From NCBI RefSeq assembly GCF_003369915.1, contig NC_046674.1:18975657-19039656 (forward strand): a stretch of DNA of 64,000 bases, written 5' to 3'. The stretch comes from Drosophila miranda. Its lineage: Eukaryota > Arthropoda > Insecta > Diptera > Drosophilidae. Below are positions 1 to 12,899 of this stretch, one piece after another. The notes below the pieces were generated by a model. The model was not told where the DNA came from, did no database searches, and saw nothing but the letters and a program-made list of their open reading frames with translations. A program made the translations under genes and the position numbers. Numbering within the stretch: position 1 is the first letter of the stretch; each line of letters starts with the position of its first letter.

Positions 1-982
1 TGTATTTCTCCCTCTGTTGCTTTTGTCGCCTTAGACTTTTGACCATTTTGCACGGAAATTGAATTTAAATTGAAAGTTTTTAACCCCAACAGTGCGATAA
101 TCTAGATTTCAAGTCAATACCTGAGAAATTTCCATGAGACTGTGACGGAGACGGAGACCCTGACAAAAGGTATACTTCCTCCCTAGAAAAATCCATTCCA
201 GTACCATTCCGAATTCTATTAGCAAACAAATTTACTGAAAAACCCCAGACAGACAGAAGGGTTGTAGGGTTAGGAGGGTTAGGACCATGACACACACAGA
301 ACACGATATTTTGAGTGTAGATAAATGAGACAATTGTTCCATCTAATTATCTGATAATGCCAGCGATTTCAATGATAATGAAGCGATCTCTGCTACGCAG
401 ACCGCGTCCAACTTCAATGTGGGGTGAACAAAGCCAAGAACAACAAATAACCCTTGGGCAAAGAGGTAGAGGGGGGTGGGGGGGTTGCCAGACCTCTAGA
501 GATTCATATCTTTCGTGTTTGTTTAGACACACAGATTGGTTAGGGATTGAAGTTTATGAATAAGTGAATGGAGCGAAGATTGTTCGAAGATCGCTGAGGA
601 AGGGAAGTTCAAAGGCTCTGCAGGAAGAAACCTCTAGGGAGAAGAGAGTGAACTTTGAGGCAAAGATCTAATATGGTATTCTGTAATGTAGTGTTTAGGT
701 AAACACAGTGATCTGCCATGGCAGATCCTAAGGAGAACTGATCTGTAGATCCCCCCCTCCACTCTCTACGAATAGGCAATAAGTATCTTCATGTCGAGCC
801 CCCCCCCACATCCTTCATCTCAAGTCCAACTCTTCCCTTTGATTGCCTCTAATCTTTGCTCATGCTATACCCTGCGTCTACCATAATTTCTTCCCCATTT
901 TACAGGGCACTTCCTTGAGCAACCCTCTGGGTCCAATCCATGCATATGTTCTATGTATTTGGGCTTGGGCTTGGGTCTGGTC

Positions 983-1006
983 TCGGGTTCGGGTTCGGGT
1001 TCGGGT
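983..1006 (+). repeat. (TCGGGT)n hexanucleotide microsatellite
   Basis: About four tandem units of TCGGGT. A short complementary-sense run (CGAACC units) occurs at about 6,601-6,619. Confidence 0.85.
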
Positions 1007-3000
1007 TTCCCACCCGCTTGGGCGGCGGCTGGTTATTGCTTTTCATATTTTTCCTGTATTTATTTCTTTCCAATCTTTCGTTGTTGTTGTTGTTAGCTTT
1101 TGCGTTTTGCGTGTTTAACCCTTTGAGGTTACATTTTGGCGTGTGTACCAGAGAGAACCCCATCCTGAAAAAAGGTTCGCATTTACGCACCAACAAGAAA
1201 AAAAAAAGCGGACAGAAAAGGATTTCTTCGAACAAACCGATGAAAAGTAAAAGCTCAAATAAAAATACATAAATTTCTAGATATACATATACATATATGT
1301 ATGTCTAAACATGTGCATATACTTTTGTGTGTGAGTGTGGTCTTTTTTTTTTTTGTATATTTAATCAGAAACGATGACGCAAAAAGAGTTCAAAGAATAC
1401 GAATACGACGAGTATTACCCCCGAGATGGAAGCTACCCCCAGAAGCGAAAAAGGGCTGCTGTTGCTGCTGCTGCCCTGGGGAGTGTTCTACCCACACCTT
1501 ATAGAGGAGGATATTTAACCCTTGCAACGAGCGCGTGTGTGTGTTTTAGGGAAGTTATTATTGTGATTATGATGATGATTGCTTCGCATAACTCTGTCTG
1601 AGCTTTGAACTTGAAAGAGATTCCGATTCCCGCACTCTCTAGAGAGAAAAAACTCTCTGTCATATGCTAAGGAGTTTTACCTGAACGGAGGAGCTCTCGT
1701 TTAAGCCGGAAGTGCTTCAGGTAGTCATTGAGAGACGTCACCCTGTCTTCAGAGCGCAACAGGATGCACATTAGGACACCGCCAAGACTCTGAAGAGAGA
1801 GACAGAAGGATCAGCCCGAGAGAGAGAGGGAGCGTAGCAACCACCAAAAGTGCCATCCACCGAAGGGAATTTAGCCCACAAATCGAGGCTCTGCTGTAGC
1901 TGAAAGTAGCCCTCAATGGGAGGCTCTGCTGTGGCTGGAAGTAGGAACATTATCAGCAAAACAGGAACCAGAACCAGGAACAGTAGTAGTAGACAACACA
2001 ACAGACAACAAACATCCAGTCCACACACAAAACAGACAATTATCGGGCTGCCACGCAGCAGTCACGACGACGACACTTATCCATGTGTAAAGCGATATTC
2101 CAAGCGGAACAAAACAGGAGGCACACCATCGATGCGATGCGATGGGATGTGTGTGTGGATTGGAGAGAATAGTGGAGTGGTATCTCCTCTCTCTGTCTCT
2201 CTGAATGGAGTGGAGTGGAGTGGAGCGTGCTCTGGCTTTGTTGTAGGATATCCTTGACATTTGCAGTCGTCAAGCGGGTTTCCACCTCGGGATGGAACAG
2301 TGATGGTGATGGTGATGGAGATGGATGGTTTGTGGATTCTTTTGCTCTACTACGGTTCACGCACTTTAGCTCTTTGGTGCTCTGGTGCTCTGGTGCGGTT
2401 TATTGGTTTGTAATAAGCTCTTTGAAGTGTTTAATTGAAGCTTTTGTTAAGCAATTAGAGGAGGCTAAAGTGAAGAGCCAAAGAGCCACACAGCCAAAGA
2501 GGTGTTGCCCATAATAATGATGATGATGATGATGGTGCTGCGGTAGGGAAAATAGTGGAACGAGAGATACAAATATCTAGGCTAGGGGGTTGGGGGTTGA
2601 GGGAGGTTGAGGCAACTGGAAAATGAATCTTGGAAAATTGGTTTTTACCTACTTGTCAGCGTTTTGTCCTATTTTTGCCCGCCCTGCCTGCCTTTCTAAG
2701 ATACAAATGTATCTTCTGGTCGGGTCGTCCCTCTCTCTCTCTCTCTCTCTAGCATCTCTTTCGTTTTATTATTTATTGTAGCCGCATTTTTATTTTTGTG
2801 TATCTATGGAATGTAAGCAGACAGCGGCATTGCATTCGAGCATCTTCTACTCAGGCAGCATCTTGTTTTTGACTCACATACACACACACACACACACAGA
2901 TACAAAGCTACAGATACAGGCTGCATACACAGGCCAACGATACATAGCTCATAGAGCAAACAGTTGAAGAGTCAGTCAGAGATTCCGAGATTCAGATTCC

Positions 3001-3040
3001 GATTCCGATGCCAATGCCGATGCCGATGCCGATGCCGAGC
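3001..3040 (+). repeat. (GATGCC)n-type imperfect tandem repeat
   Basis: Consecutive GATTCC, GATGCC and AATGCC hexamers. A (CAT)n run follows at about 3,129-3,159. Confidence 0.8.
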
Positions 3041-4855
3041 GTCGCATGCAAAAGGCAACAAAAACAAATGGGGAAAAATGGAATTATCATTGACCGATGA
3101 TAATGATCATGATTGAATGAGGAACATCATTATCACCATCATCATCATCATCATCATCGTCATTGAGTGGAACGATGGACCAGAGGCCAGAGGCATCTCT
3201 CGTCATCATCTGCCTTCTGTTTGTGTGTTTTGGAAGTGGATTCTCTCTATAGATCTGATCGTTTCAGCTCTTCTCTGAACTGGCGATGATTCCGTGAGGG
3301 AATAGATCCTTCTTTTGATTGATCTGATGTGATAGGTGACTGCTCTTGAGACTAAGTTGAATAGTGTTTTGATCTGTGGATCTTTGACTTGATGGATCAT
3401 TAGACGATAGTCAAAATAATGACAGCAAGGCGGAATGAGAGTCGATAGAGGCTGAGGTACTATAGGTATAGTATGGGTGTCGCGCATCATGCAGAAGTGC
3501 CCCTCGGTCGGTTTAGCGGCAGTGCTCGATCTTAAATGAAGATTCTAAACCGTGATCAGACCTCTATACCCATATCTGAGGCCCCTAAGGCTATGATCAA
3601 AGTATAATTGAGTGAATCATCATTTATGATCCATCTCTTAGCCCATATTTATCCAATATACTCTCTCACGCTGCCATCTCTACTTTAAATTTCCAACTTT
3701 TGCTGCCACGCATTTTTCTCTGAGGAATTTTCCTCTCTATTTGTTGTTGCTGCCACTGCCACTGATGCTGCCTCCTGTTTGCTGTTGTGTTGTACTTGAT
3801 TGTGGCATAATTTCTCTCTCTTCCAACCTCCCCGCTCTGCCCCTCCCCCCCTCTCCCCGCCCCACATCCAAGTGCAGCGCATAAATTTTTTATTTGTTTG
3901 GTATTCATCTTATTTCGTTTAATGTATTTTTATTTTCAGCTTTGTTTTTTCCCTCTCTCTCTCTCTCTTTCTCTGTCTCTCTCTCGTATTTTTTCTTCTT
4001 TGGTTTCTTTTTTTTCATCGCTTGTTTGGTGTTTTTAAGGTAATTTTGTTGTGTGTGTGTGTTTGTGTTGTTGTGTTTTTTTTGTGTGTGTTTTTTGGTA
4101 TTGCGTATAAGTATTTTTTGTGTTAATTTTTCGTTGTTGCTGCTGCTGTGGTTTACGGGTTTGTTCAGTTTTTCAGTCATTCAACTATATAAAGTATTGT
4201 CGTCGTTCCTTCTCTGCCTCTTGTTCATTCTGCGCTCTGGTCGTACTCTTTTGATGGGTATTACGCCTTTGATCAGCACGTGTGCCTCGAAGACAACGTT
4301 TCGCTCTGTTTCTATGCAAAGAAGTCTCCCAGTTGGAAGGATGTATGAGCGAGAAAGTCGGTTAGATCCATCTATTTGGCTGAGAATTGGACAGATGGGA
4401 CAGATCAGATATCTATAGATTTTATATAAAAAGTCGCTTCGTTGTGGGAGTAACTTTATTCGAAGGAAACTTGTAGAAATATACATCCCTGCCGATTGTA
4501 TAAATTATCTTTTAAAGAACTTTTCTGTTTCTGCAAAGATTTACGAGGATCAAAATATTATTTCCCTATTAAACGATCAAATACCATAATGGTTAAAAAA
4601 AGATATATTTGTTCACACTTTTTTGCTTCCAAAGATGTTCTCTATATTTGTTTATAAAAATCCCATAAATATATCATATATTTGCATGAATATTCAAGAG
4701 TATCTACAGATCGTGCTTCCTGAAGCACATTTCCCTTCGTTGTTGGTGCGGTATTCATTTATTATTCGTTTCGTTTCGATTTCGTTTATGTACAACGCAC
4801 TTTTTCGATGTTGTTGGTGTTTTTGTTTGCTGTGGATCGTTGTTCCAAAAGATGT

Positions 4856-4863
4856 GCTGTTGT

Positions 4864-4895
<32 letters not shown>

Positions 4896-4925
4896 ATGTT
4901 ATTGGTATTGTTGTTGTTGTTGAAG
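4856..4925 (+). repeat. (TGT)n trinucleotide microsatellite
   Basis: About 70 bp of TGT/TGA-type trinucleotides with a few interruptions. On the opposite strand this would be an AAC/CAA run, but no gene surrounds it. Confidence 0.85.
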
Positions 4926-5711
4926 CGTGGGCATGTGGCATCCACTCTTGTTGTAATTGTTGTAGTTTGGGGGGCAACTGCATGAATAATTATTAAGTTA
5001 TGCGGAGGGTGGAAGAGTGAATGGAGTAGGTAGAGGGGAAGTGGCATATAAAAGAGGGAAATGGAAAAGGGAAGAGGCACAGGAAGAGGGCAGGAGGAGG
5101 AGGAGGAGGAGGAAGTGATTACTCTCTTTGCCTCTCTTGAATTTGTATTTTATTTTTAGGATAGTTTCCAATCATTTTTGTTGATACTGAAAAATACTTA
5201 TAGAAGACCCCAGTCCTTGTGCCCTTTTGGGAAGATTGGGAAACTGGGGAAGTGAAGTGACAAAGGGAAGCACTTCCCCAGACAACACCAAGACTTTAAG
5301 TCTTTATAACTCTAAAAATTAGATTCCGTTTTCAACTATAGGAAACTTCAAGCCACTTCTAGGGGATATCCCTTTTGGATTACCCAAAAATCACAACAAA
5401 TCGATGAAATCGGCAGATCTCATTTTACAGATTTACATTCCACATATCATCTTGTTATGACACTCTGAAAATCAGCTTAAAATCCCAATTTTAAACTCGA
5501 ACTCCTGCAGATTAACGTTACTGTTACTTCATGGGCTTTAATTAGGCTTATTAATAGAGAGAAGTCGTTGCGTACCGCCCTGGCACTCGTGGTAATCCGC
5601 CATGGCCATATCAATTTACAGGAACACGAAACACGAAGGAAAACCCTATAAACACCACAACATGAGCATGGAAAACCGACCGAACAGAATTCCGCCCCAG
5701 AGAGAAGTTGT

Positions 5712-5760
5712 GGCAGTGGCAGTGGCAGTGGCAGCACCAGCACCAGTACCAGTACCAGCG
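5712..5760 (+). repeat. (GGCAGT)n/(ACCAGT)n compound repeat
   Basis: Four GGCAGT units grade into CACCAG and TACCAG units, giving a compound hexamer repeat of about 50 bp. Confidence 0.8.
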
Positions 5761-6483
5761 GTGGCAGCATTTTCATTCATTCCGAAAGACAAGAACCGGG
5801 GAATCGAGTTGTGGAAAAGAGAGATGAGATGGCCTGCCTTGAGGGGGAAATTCCAATGAATGCTTCCTCCACTTCTGGGATCTCTAGAGGCTCTCCCTAT
5901 CTCTCTCTCTCTCTCGCTGTCTCTCTCTCTCGCTGTCTTTCTCTTTGTTGGGATATTTATGTTTTCATCAAAAGAGCAGGCGAACAATCAAAATGCGTTG
6001 CACTCGACTCCAGTTGTGGCACACACAGATGCAGATGCAGATACAGCTGCAGATAGGCGCACACACACACACACACATACAGAGATACAGATACAGCTGC
6101 AGGTACTGGGCTAAAGATACAGATGCAGACACCCCCTCCTCGCACAAAAAAAGAAGAAAAAGAAAAAAGAAAACAAATTTCAATAAAATATTATTACGCT
6201 CGCATTTATCGAACGCCGCCACCAGATATTCAACGAGCGAGTGAGTATCTTACAGATACACGGCCGCCGCACTCGTCGTCGGCATTCCAATGCTGATGAT
6301 GATGGCGATGATGATGATTACGACGATGATGATATTCGGCGACGCGTTTCCTTCGCTCAACTTCGGTCGGCTGTGCCTCGGTTTCGGTGTCGGTCGCCAA
6401 GCGTTATAAATAAACCATATCCATCAATTGCTTAACTCAAAACAGCGCTAAAAGATACAAAAGAGATACAGCAACAACATAGC

Positions 6484-6484
<1 letters not shown>

Positions 6485-6518
<34 letters not shown>

Positions 6519-6519
6519 G
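6485..6519 (+). repeat. (CCAG)n tetranucleotide microsatellite
   Basis: Eight to nine CCAG/GCCA units in a row, decaying into GGCCAGGCC. Confidence 0.9.
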
Positions 6520-8587
6520 CCAGGCCAGCCGCATATAGAGATACAGATACTATAGCCACAGATACAGATACATTTGCCCCGAACCGAGAGCCTGAACGCG
6601 AACCCGAACCCGAACCCAACCACACACAAAAATACAACAACAAAAAAGTACCAAACGAACCCAAATAAAAACAAAACAAAATACCAGAAAAAAAAAAAGA
6701 AAAAAAAACCAAAAAGAAACGAAGAAAGACCCAGAATGAGAGTGAGAGAGGAAGAGGGGGTTAGGGGAAGGGGGCGGAGGAGGGGGAAAGAGAGGCAGTG
6801 GAAAATAATAAAAATAAAAACGCCAAGAAAATCGTCAGCGTCGACTGATAAAATGCATGAAAACAACAACTCTGGAGAGTGATGGTGCAGAGGGTGGCTG
6901 CAGGGGGGGCGGCGGGAGGAGAGAAAAAATCTCAAAGTATCTGCCGGCAAGCGCCCCCTACAGCCCCGCGCCCCCTTCCAATAATACTCCTCTCTGCCAC
7001 TGCCACTGCTGCTGCTGCTGTTCCAAGTCCCTCGTTGATTTTTCTTCGTTCTCTGCTCTTTTTTTGGTACCCTCGATGGAGGAGGCATGATCATTTCGCG
7101 ACGAACCAAGCAACACTATGGAGGGCGAACAAAATCTTTATTTGAAGTATTTGATGCTTCTTTGTACGAGTAATATTTGATCAAAAACGGTCAGTGCTGC
7201 CGAATGCCAGGGTATCGTAAACTTCGCTTCCCATTCCTTCGTTCCTTTGCTGCTTATGCTGCTCGCACACTACAAGCAGCACCGAGCGCCACAGACAGAG
7301 TGAGCGAAAGAGAGCGACTGATTAAGGGGGGAGGCGGCGGCGGCGGAGTGGGGTAGGGTGCTGGTGGCCCAAGGGGGCGGCGGTGAAGACGTTGTCGTTG
7401 CCTTTCTTTCACTTTGTGTGGCAGCCAGCCAAGCACTCAGCATAATTTTGCACGCTCTTTTTCTCCTACGTATTTCGCTGATTATTTTGCCAGGCGTGCA
7501 GTGATGGGTGAGAGGGGGGGTGGGGTGAGCCGAGGAGACTCTGCCGTGCACGTGGAAAGGTGTCTCTGCCTTAAACTCAAACCAGCCGCAGCCGCAGCCG
7601 CGCCGCAGGCAGAGCCGAGCAACAACAAAAGCAAGACAAGCAAAGTTCATCGTTTACTGCTTCTGCTTTTGCCTTTGCACACTCTGTGTGTGTTTTCTTT
7701 TATTTTTTCTGCTTTTGGCTTTTGCCTTTGCCTTTGCACGCATTTTACTAGCATTCAGGCAGGGTATATTTAGTACGGAAGGTACGGAAGCAGCTTGGGC
7801 TGTCGAATAGTAACCGGAAAGGCCTTACCTTTTGATTGGTATTCCATGCCTTCGGCCGCAGCAGCCACCTCCCCCGACAACAACATCGGCAAAACAACAG
7901 TTACAACAGCCAGCAGTCGCGCTCTCTCGTTGGCTATCTCTGTCTCGTTTACTCGCTCGCTTACAAATGCGCAACATATTTGCCGACTGACCGACACGAC
8001 GACAGAACGACACGACGAACAGACACTTGCTCTCCTTCTACCTACCTCTCTGCCGCCCACTCTTCCTCTTATCCATTGCCTACTGCTGCTGTGCTGTCGT
8101 CTGCTGCTTTGCTATTTCTCTTCTTTTTTTTCCACTACTATTTTCACGCTGCTGCTGCGCTGCGCTGCGCTGCCTCTGCTTTGCTCTGGCTACATAATTG
8201 ATTTTAGTGCTGCTGCACTCTCTCAAATGCGCTGCACTTGGCTGATGTCGCTGTCGCAGTCGCTGCTTCTGCCGCTGTCGCTGCCCCTTCTGTTCGCTGC
8301 AGTTGTTGTTGTTGCTTTTGGTGCTGCTGGCAGTTACTTTTAGTGTAATCTCAACATTTGCTGCCGCTGTCGCGCTGCTGGTGCTGCGGCTGCTGCTGCT
8401 GCTGCTGTGAGTGTTCTTCTTTCAGCAGCAACTTCCTAACTCCCTCTGCCCACTCGCTCCGCACTTTCGACGCTTGTTGTTGTTGCTGCTTTTGTTGGTT
8501 TTGGTGGCTCTCGGGTTTTGGTTTTGTGAAAACCAGATTTTTGTCGTTTTATGCATTAAATTGTTTTTACAGCCGCTTTTAGCTGAC

Positions 8588-8980
8588 GTACAGGGTGACA
8601 TATCTGCAAAGGGTCAAATAATGGAGATGTAATGTAGAAGATATTAAGGGCAGATGTATGGGAACCACAAAGATAGATAAATATTTTGAGACGCTGTTTT
8701 GGCTGGAAGGTATCATATATTACGGGGTACATATCGTGTTCTCTATCAGGAGCCTAAATAAGTACAAATATTCCACTAACGGATAAATTATCTCCCCCTT
8801 TGGCACCCTGTGTAAAGATCTCTTGATCAATTCTTTTTCGACAACCTTTCGGACACCTTGTATGCCAAATCTTCTGCCAAACAGGATCTTCTTCCCCCTT
8901 TGACACCCTGTATGAAGGTGTTCCCGACTTAGGAATAAGCTTATGCCATAAGCTAATGTCAATGGACACCCTATATAAGC
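8588..8980. repeat. Spaced ACACCCTGTAT-like motif repeats
   Basis: A motif close to GGACACCCTGTAT occurs at about 8,802-8,814, 8,851-8,863, 8,901-8,913 and 8,964-8,976, so the spacing is about 50, 50 and 63 bp. An inverted copy (GTACAGGGTGACAT) lies at about 8,588-8,601. Flanks of the direct copies share CCCCCTTTG. This looks like a decayed short tandem repeat or the remnant of a transposon terminus array. Its identity is unknown. Confidence 0.6.
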
Positions 8981-9147
8981 ATACTACGACTTCCAGTCAC
9001 AGTAACAGGAGAAGGCCCGGGGAACAGGAACATTCAGGAATGAACACGCACATAAACAGCCACGACACACACACACACGCACACACAACACCCCGCACAG
9101 GAGCGCAGGGCCAAGGGATAGGCTTCTGAGGCCTCCTCTCAGAGTGA

Positions 9148-9165
9148 GGGGGGGGGGGGGGGGGG
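9148..9165 (+). repeat. Poly-G run (18 G)
   Basis: Uninterrupted guanine run after AGTGA. GGA-rich DNA follows at 9,249-9,291 (GGAGGAGGT units). Both could form G-quadruplexes. Confidence 0.9.
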
Positions 9166-10332
9166 AATTGTGGGGGCAGGAGTACGAAACAAGCCAACAA
9201 CCAACGCATTTACACAGATACAGATACGGATACAGATACTCGTTGAGCGATGATGGAGGAGGAGGTGGAGGAGGAGGTGGAGGAGGAGGAGAGGAGAAAA
9301 GAGCAGAGGCAACCGACAAACAGACAGGGAGACGGACAAACGGACAACGAGACAGACAGAGCAACCAGCCAACCCATTGTACCTCCCCCGCCCCACCCAC
9401 CCTCACACGTGCATAAACCGACACCGGCAGCGGCAGAAACAGCGACAGCGTCAGCGTGCGATGACGACTACGACGTCGACGGCCTACAACGCAGTACACT
9501 TCCTTTTTACACACAGCCATAGCATATGTGTGTTTGTGTGTGTGTGTGTGGCAGCACAAACCCAAACCCAAAACACACAAATACAAATGCAAAGCCATAA
9601 GCATAACCCAATGAAGCTGCCGCTGCCGCTGCCGCGCCACAGTCGCTCAGCCATCATCATCATCATCAACATCGCACAACTGTCGTTGTTGCTGTCGCAC
9701 TCGAACCTGAAAAAAAAAAAGACTTCCTCTGCCAGGACGAAGCGCTGCCTGCTCTCTCGCCCTTACTCCCTCTTACACACTGCCTCTCCGTCCCACTCTC
9801 TCGCACGCAAAATTATGACAAGGACTGCCAAAAATCGAGGCAGAACATGTTTAAATAAAATAAAACATAATTTGATGGCAGAGCAACAAACACATTAACA
9901 CTGCCCTGCCACCACCCTCTGCCCCGACCCGAGCATTCGGCAGCGCCGCCGTCGACTGCGACGTTGGCGTCAACATCATCAATAAATCGCGACGCTGCGA
10001 CCCCAACCAACGAACCCAAACCAAACCAAACCAAACGCAACGCAACCGAACTCAACCACCACCACCCACCAAGCAAAAGCAACAAAAGCTTACAAGCCAC
10101 GCATACAAACGAACTCTTGCGCTCTCCCTCTCTCTCTCCGAGTGTCTCTCTCTCTTTCGCTCAGACAACGTGCTGTGCTCGTTTGTGTTTTGAAAATTTA
10201 ATCTCGATATGGCAACAAATATGCTACAATTTCATTGAGATGAACACCCGATACCAAAAAGCCGACGAGAGTTTCTCACGCTGTGCGCTGCAGCTGCACA
10301 CACGAACGTCGAACCAAAGAGAGACAGACAGT

Positions 10333-10355
10333 GAGAGAGAGAGAGAGAGAGAGAG
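10333..10355 (+). repeat. (GA)n tract
   Basis: Pure GA dinucleotide run of about 23 bp. It is a potential GAGA-factor/CLAMP binding site or MSL-recognition-type sequence. Confidence 0.85.
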
Positions 10356-11015
10356 TGAGCAAGAGAGTGGCTGCAGAAGCGTAGTAAATACACTGCTACA
10401 TTTTTCTGTGCTAATTGAGTGATAAATTGGGAGTGGATTTTGGCAGCAGCAGAGAAAGAGAGCAGCTAACCAAGAGAGCGTGCGAGCGTGAAATGTATGT
10501 CTTCGTGTGCGTGTGTGTGTGAGAGAGAGAGAGAGGGCAATTGATATGCTCAGATTAAATTGTTAAATGTTTTTTATTCGGCTAATTAAAGTATTTCCAT
10601 TTTGCGGCCACTCAAACGTGAATGAGTGTGAAGAGGAGAGTAGATGCGTGTGTGCTTATGTGTGGGAGGGATAGAAAGAGATGGAGATAGCTTCATATGT
10701 ACATGGCTGTTTGACTGTTTGGAGATAATATATTTATTTATAACCTATTTTATCCATAAATAAATATTTAATATTTTAAATATTCATTCAACGATTTATG
10801 CAAAGCCCCGAAAACATTTAAAAAACAATTAATTTCCGCCCGAAAGCGAAATTTGCATTTTGCATGCCCGCCCGTAAATCATTCGTAAATCAACCACAAA
10901 TCACAACAATTAAGACAAATGTGCTGAAAAATCTACTTAACGCTCTCCAAACACACACACACGCACGCACTCGCCTCGCACACACGAGCGCTTTCAAAAC
11001 AAACGCCGCTACAAA

Positions 11016-11039
11016 AAGGTAGTAGAAATCTACTACCTT
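11016..11039. repeat. Short perfect inverted repeat
   Basis: AAGGTAGTAGA and its exact complement TCTACTACCTT are separated by two bases. Further CTACTACT units follow. Small hairpin or protein-binding dyad; function unknown. Confidence 0.7.
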
Positions 11040-11544
11040 CTACTACTACTCTTTGTGGCAGCAGAAATAGTAGCAGAGCTGCAGAGGCAAAGCAAAAGTC
11101 AAACAAATTGACATACGTATACATAATTATTATTTTACTTAAGTGCTCGCGCGTCGTCGCCCCTTAACACAGACCAAAATGAATACGAAATACCGAAAGC
11201 AAGCAAATGTCCGACCTGAAATAAATCAAGCGAGTGCAAGAGAGATGGCTAGGGAGCGGGAGAGGGAGCGGGAGCGGGAGCGGGAGAGACGAGAGCAGCC
11301 GACTGTACATCGAACATGTTACAGACTCGGGCTACAGGAGGAATTCCCACTCATACAAGTGTCTTAAACTGGCATTCATACGGGGTTTCTTTGGGCAATG
11401 CAATGCAAATAAGCAGCTCTGCTGAGAGCACTCTCTGCGAGCAGCTCGCATGCACTCTCTTGCTTCCCCACGCTCACTCACTCAATTGAGAGCCGACGGA
11501 AAACGAAACGACCCGAACCCACCCGAGGCAGCAAAATGCTCTGT

Positions 11545-12681
11545 TCAGTCGCTGCACTGACGAAACAACGGAAATTTTTGTATTAACTTGGCTGTCGCCA
11601 CGGTCAGAGCGCTGCGTTGTTCAAGTTCCTTTCTGGCTGCCGTCGAGTGTTGTCGTCGTTCCGGCAGAAGCACGCGTCCGACCCAAAAGGCCATCATCAC
11701 AGAAAAACACAAGTCCAAGACCGAGAATTTTTTTGAAAAAATGCGAAAAGAAAATCGAAAAATACAATTGTGTGTTTGAGTATTATTTAAAACAAGAAAA
11801 TTTAGTGAAAACACTAAAGAAATATTTTTTTTTAATTTTTTTGACTTGAACAAACAAAAGTGAACATAAACTAACTACAAAAAATTTCAAATTTAATCAA
11901 ACAATCAACGAGCACATCTTTTGGATTAAGTGCTAAAATCGAGTTCCTGTTGCAATCAACAACACCACACAAACAACAGCAGAAACAACCATTTGGATTA
12001 CTACTAAAACAGCAGCAACAACTACAACAACAACAACAACAACAGTATTATCATCTTGACAAAATTTGAAACAAACACAATTAACAACAAATATTGAAAC
12101 CTACAAAAAATTATTTGCTAGGCAACCAAAAAAACAACAACAACAACAACAAACAAATTGTGAAAGCGTAACAAACAAAAAAGCTACAGATATTTAACCC
12201 AAAATAAAACAAACAAGACCCGCTAAACAAAAAGTGAAAAGAAAAGAAAAGAGTGAACCGAACATAAAAAAAGAAAAGAAAAAGTAGTGTTTGAACCGCA
12301 GCTAAAAACGTACGAACAGTAGTAGTGCTTGAACCACAAAAAAAAAAAAAATACAAAAATAAAAGAAAAGAAAGGAAAGAGTCGAGTTTGAACCACCACA
12401 GCCAAAAACGTACACAAGTGTAGTGTTTAAGCCGCAGCTTGAAACATTCAAAAGACTAGTAGTGTCCACAAAATTGAACCACAAAATGTTGCTGTGAAAA
12501 CTGTTGGCGAAAAAGCGAAACAGAAAAACAACAACTAACAAACAAACATCGCACACGAGTAATAGACAAGAGAGACAAGTGACGTTTGTCGTCTGTCCCA
12601 TGTATTTGTTGATGCCATGCAATTGATTCTTGACAAAATTCCCATGTATTCCAAACAAACAACGAAGCGCAATTCCAAAAA
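11545..12681 (+). promoter_or_regulatory. tna: Probable tna promoter and long 5' untranslated exon
   Basis: Initiator-like TTCAGTC at 11,544-11,550 and a second CGGTCAG at 11,601-11,607 are followed by about 1.1 kb of purine-poor, A/C-rich DNA dense in AACAA and ACAAA. That composition is typical of Drosophila developmental-gene leaders. The stretch ends in a strong donor, AAAA|GTAAGTTTT, at 12,681/12,682. It contains several short upstream ATGs and no long conserved-looking frame. The nearest acceptor that begins a recognisable coding exon on this strand is TATTGCAG at 24,768, giving a first intron of about 12.1 kb. The assignment to tna is inferred from strand and position only. Confidence 0.45.
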
Positions 12682-12875
12682 GTAAGTTTTAACCTACTCC
12701 CAAAAAAAAAAAAAACAAAAAACGAGAGAGATAGCGAGAGAGAGAGAGAGAGAAGAAGATTAATAAGAGTGAGAGAGACAGGGAAGATACTTGCGAAGAG
12801 AGGGAGCAAAACAGAGAGTGTGAAAAAGTGCAAGCAAACAAACAACGAACGAAGCAAAAGGCAAAAGCGAAAACA

Positions 12876-12899
12876 GAGAGAGAGAGAGAGAGAGAGAGA
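12876..12899 (+). repeat. (GA)n tract
   Basis: GA dinucleotide run of about 24 bp, about 200 bp downstream of the putative leader's splice donor. A second, interrupted GA run lies at about 12,724-12,760. Confidence 0.85.

Larger units (their letters stand above)
1..11540. other. Gene-free upstream region, probably tna upstream/intronic DNA
   Basis: No open frame here has the codon bias, domain content or splice structure of a Drosophila gene. The longest frames are low-complexity translations of CA, GA, CAG and T-rich tracts. The sequence is typical of regulatory or intronic DNA around a large developmental gene, and tna is the first gene downstream on the + strand. GAGA-type (GA)n tracts, CA repeats and small inverted repeats are listed separately. 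A possible splice donor (GTGAGTATC) at about 6,240 could mark another upstream non-coding exon but is unsupported otherwise. An unrelated upstream gene's UTR cannot be excluded. Confidence 0.5.

Noticed and set aside
11016-11039. Resemblance of GGTAGTAG to let-7
   Set aside because: Only eight bases match and the dyad is too short for a miRNA precursor.
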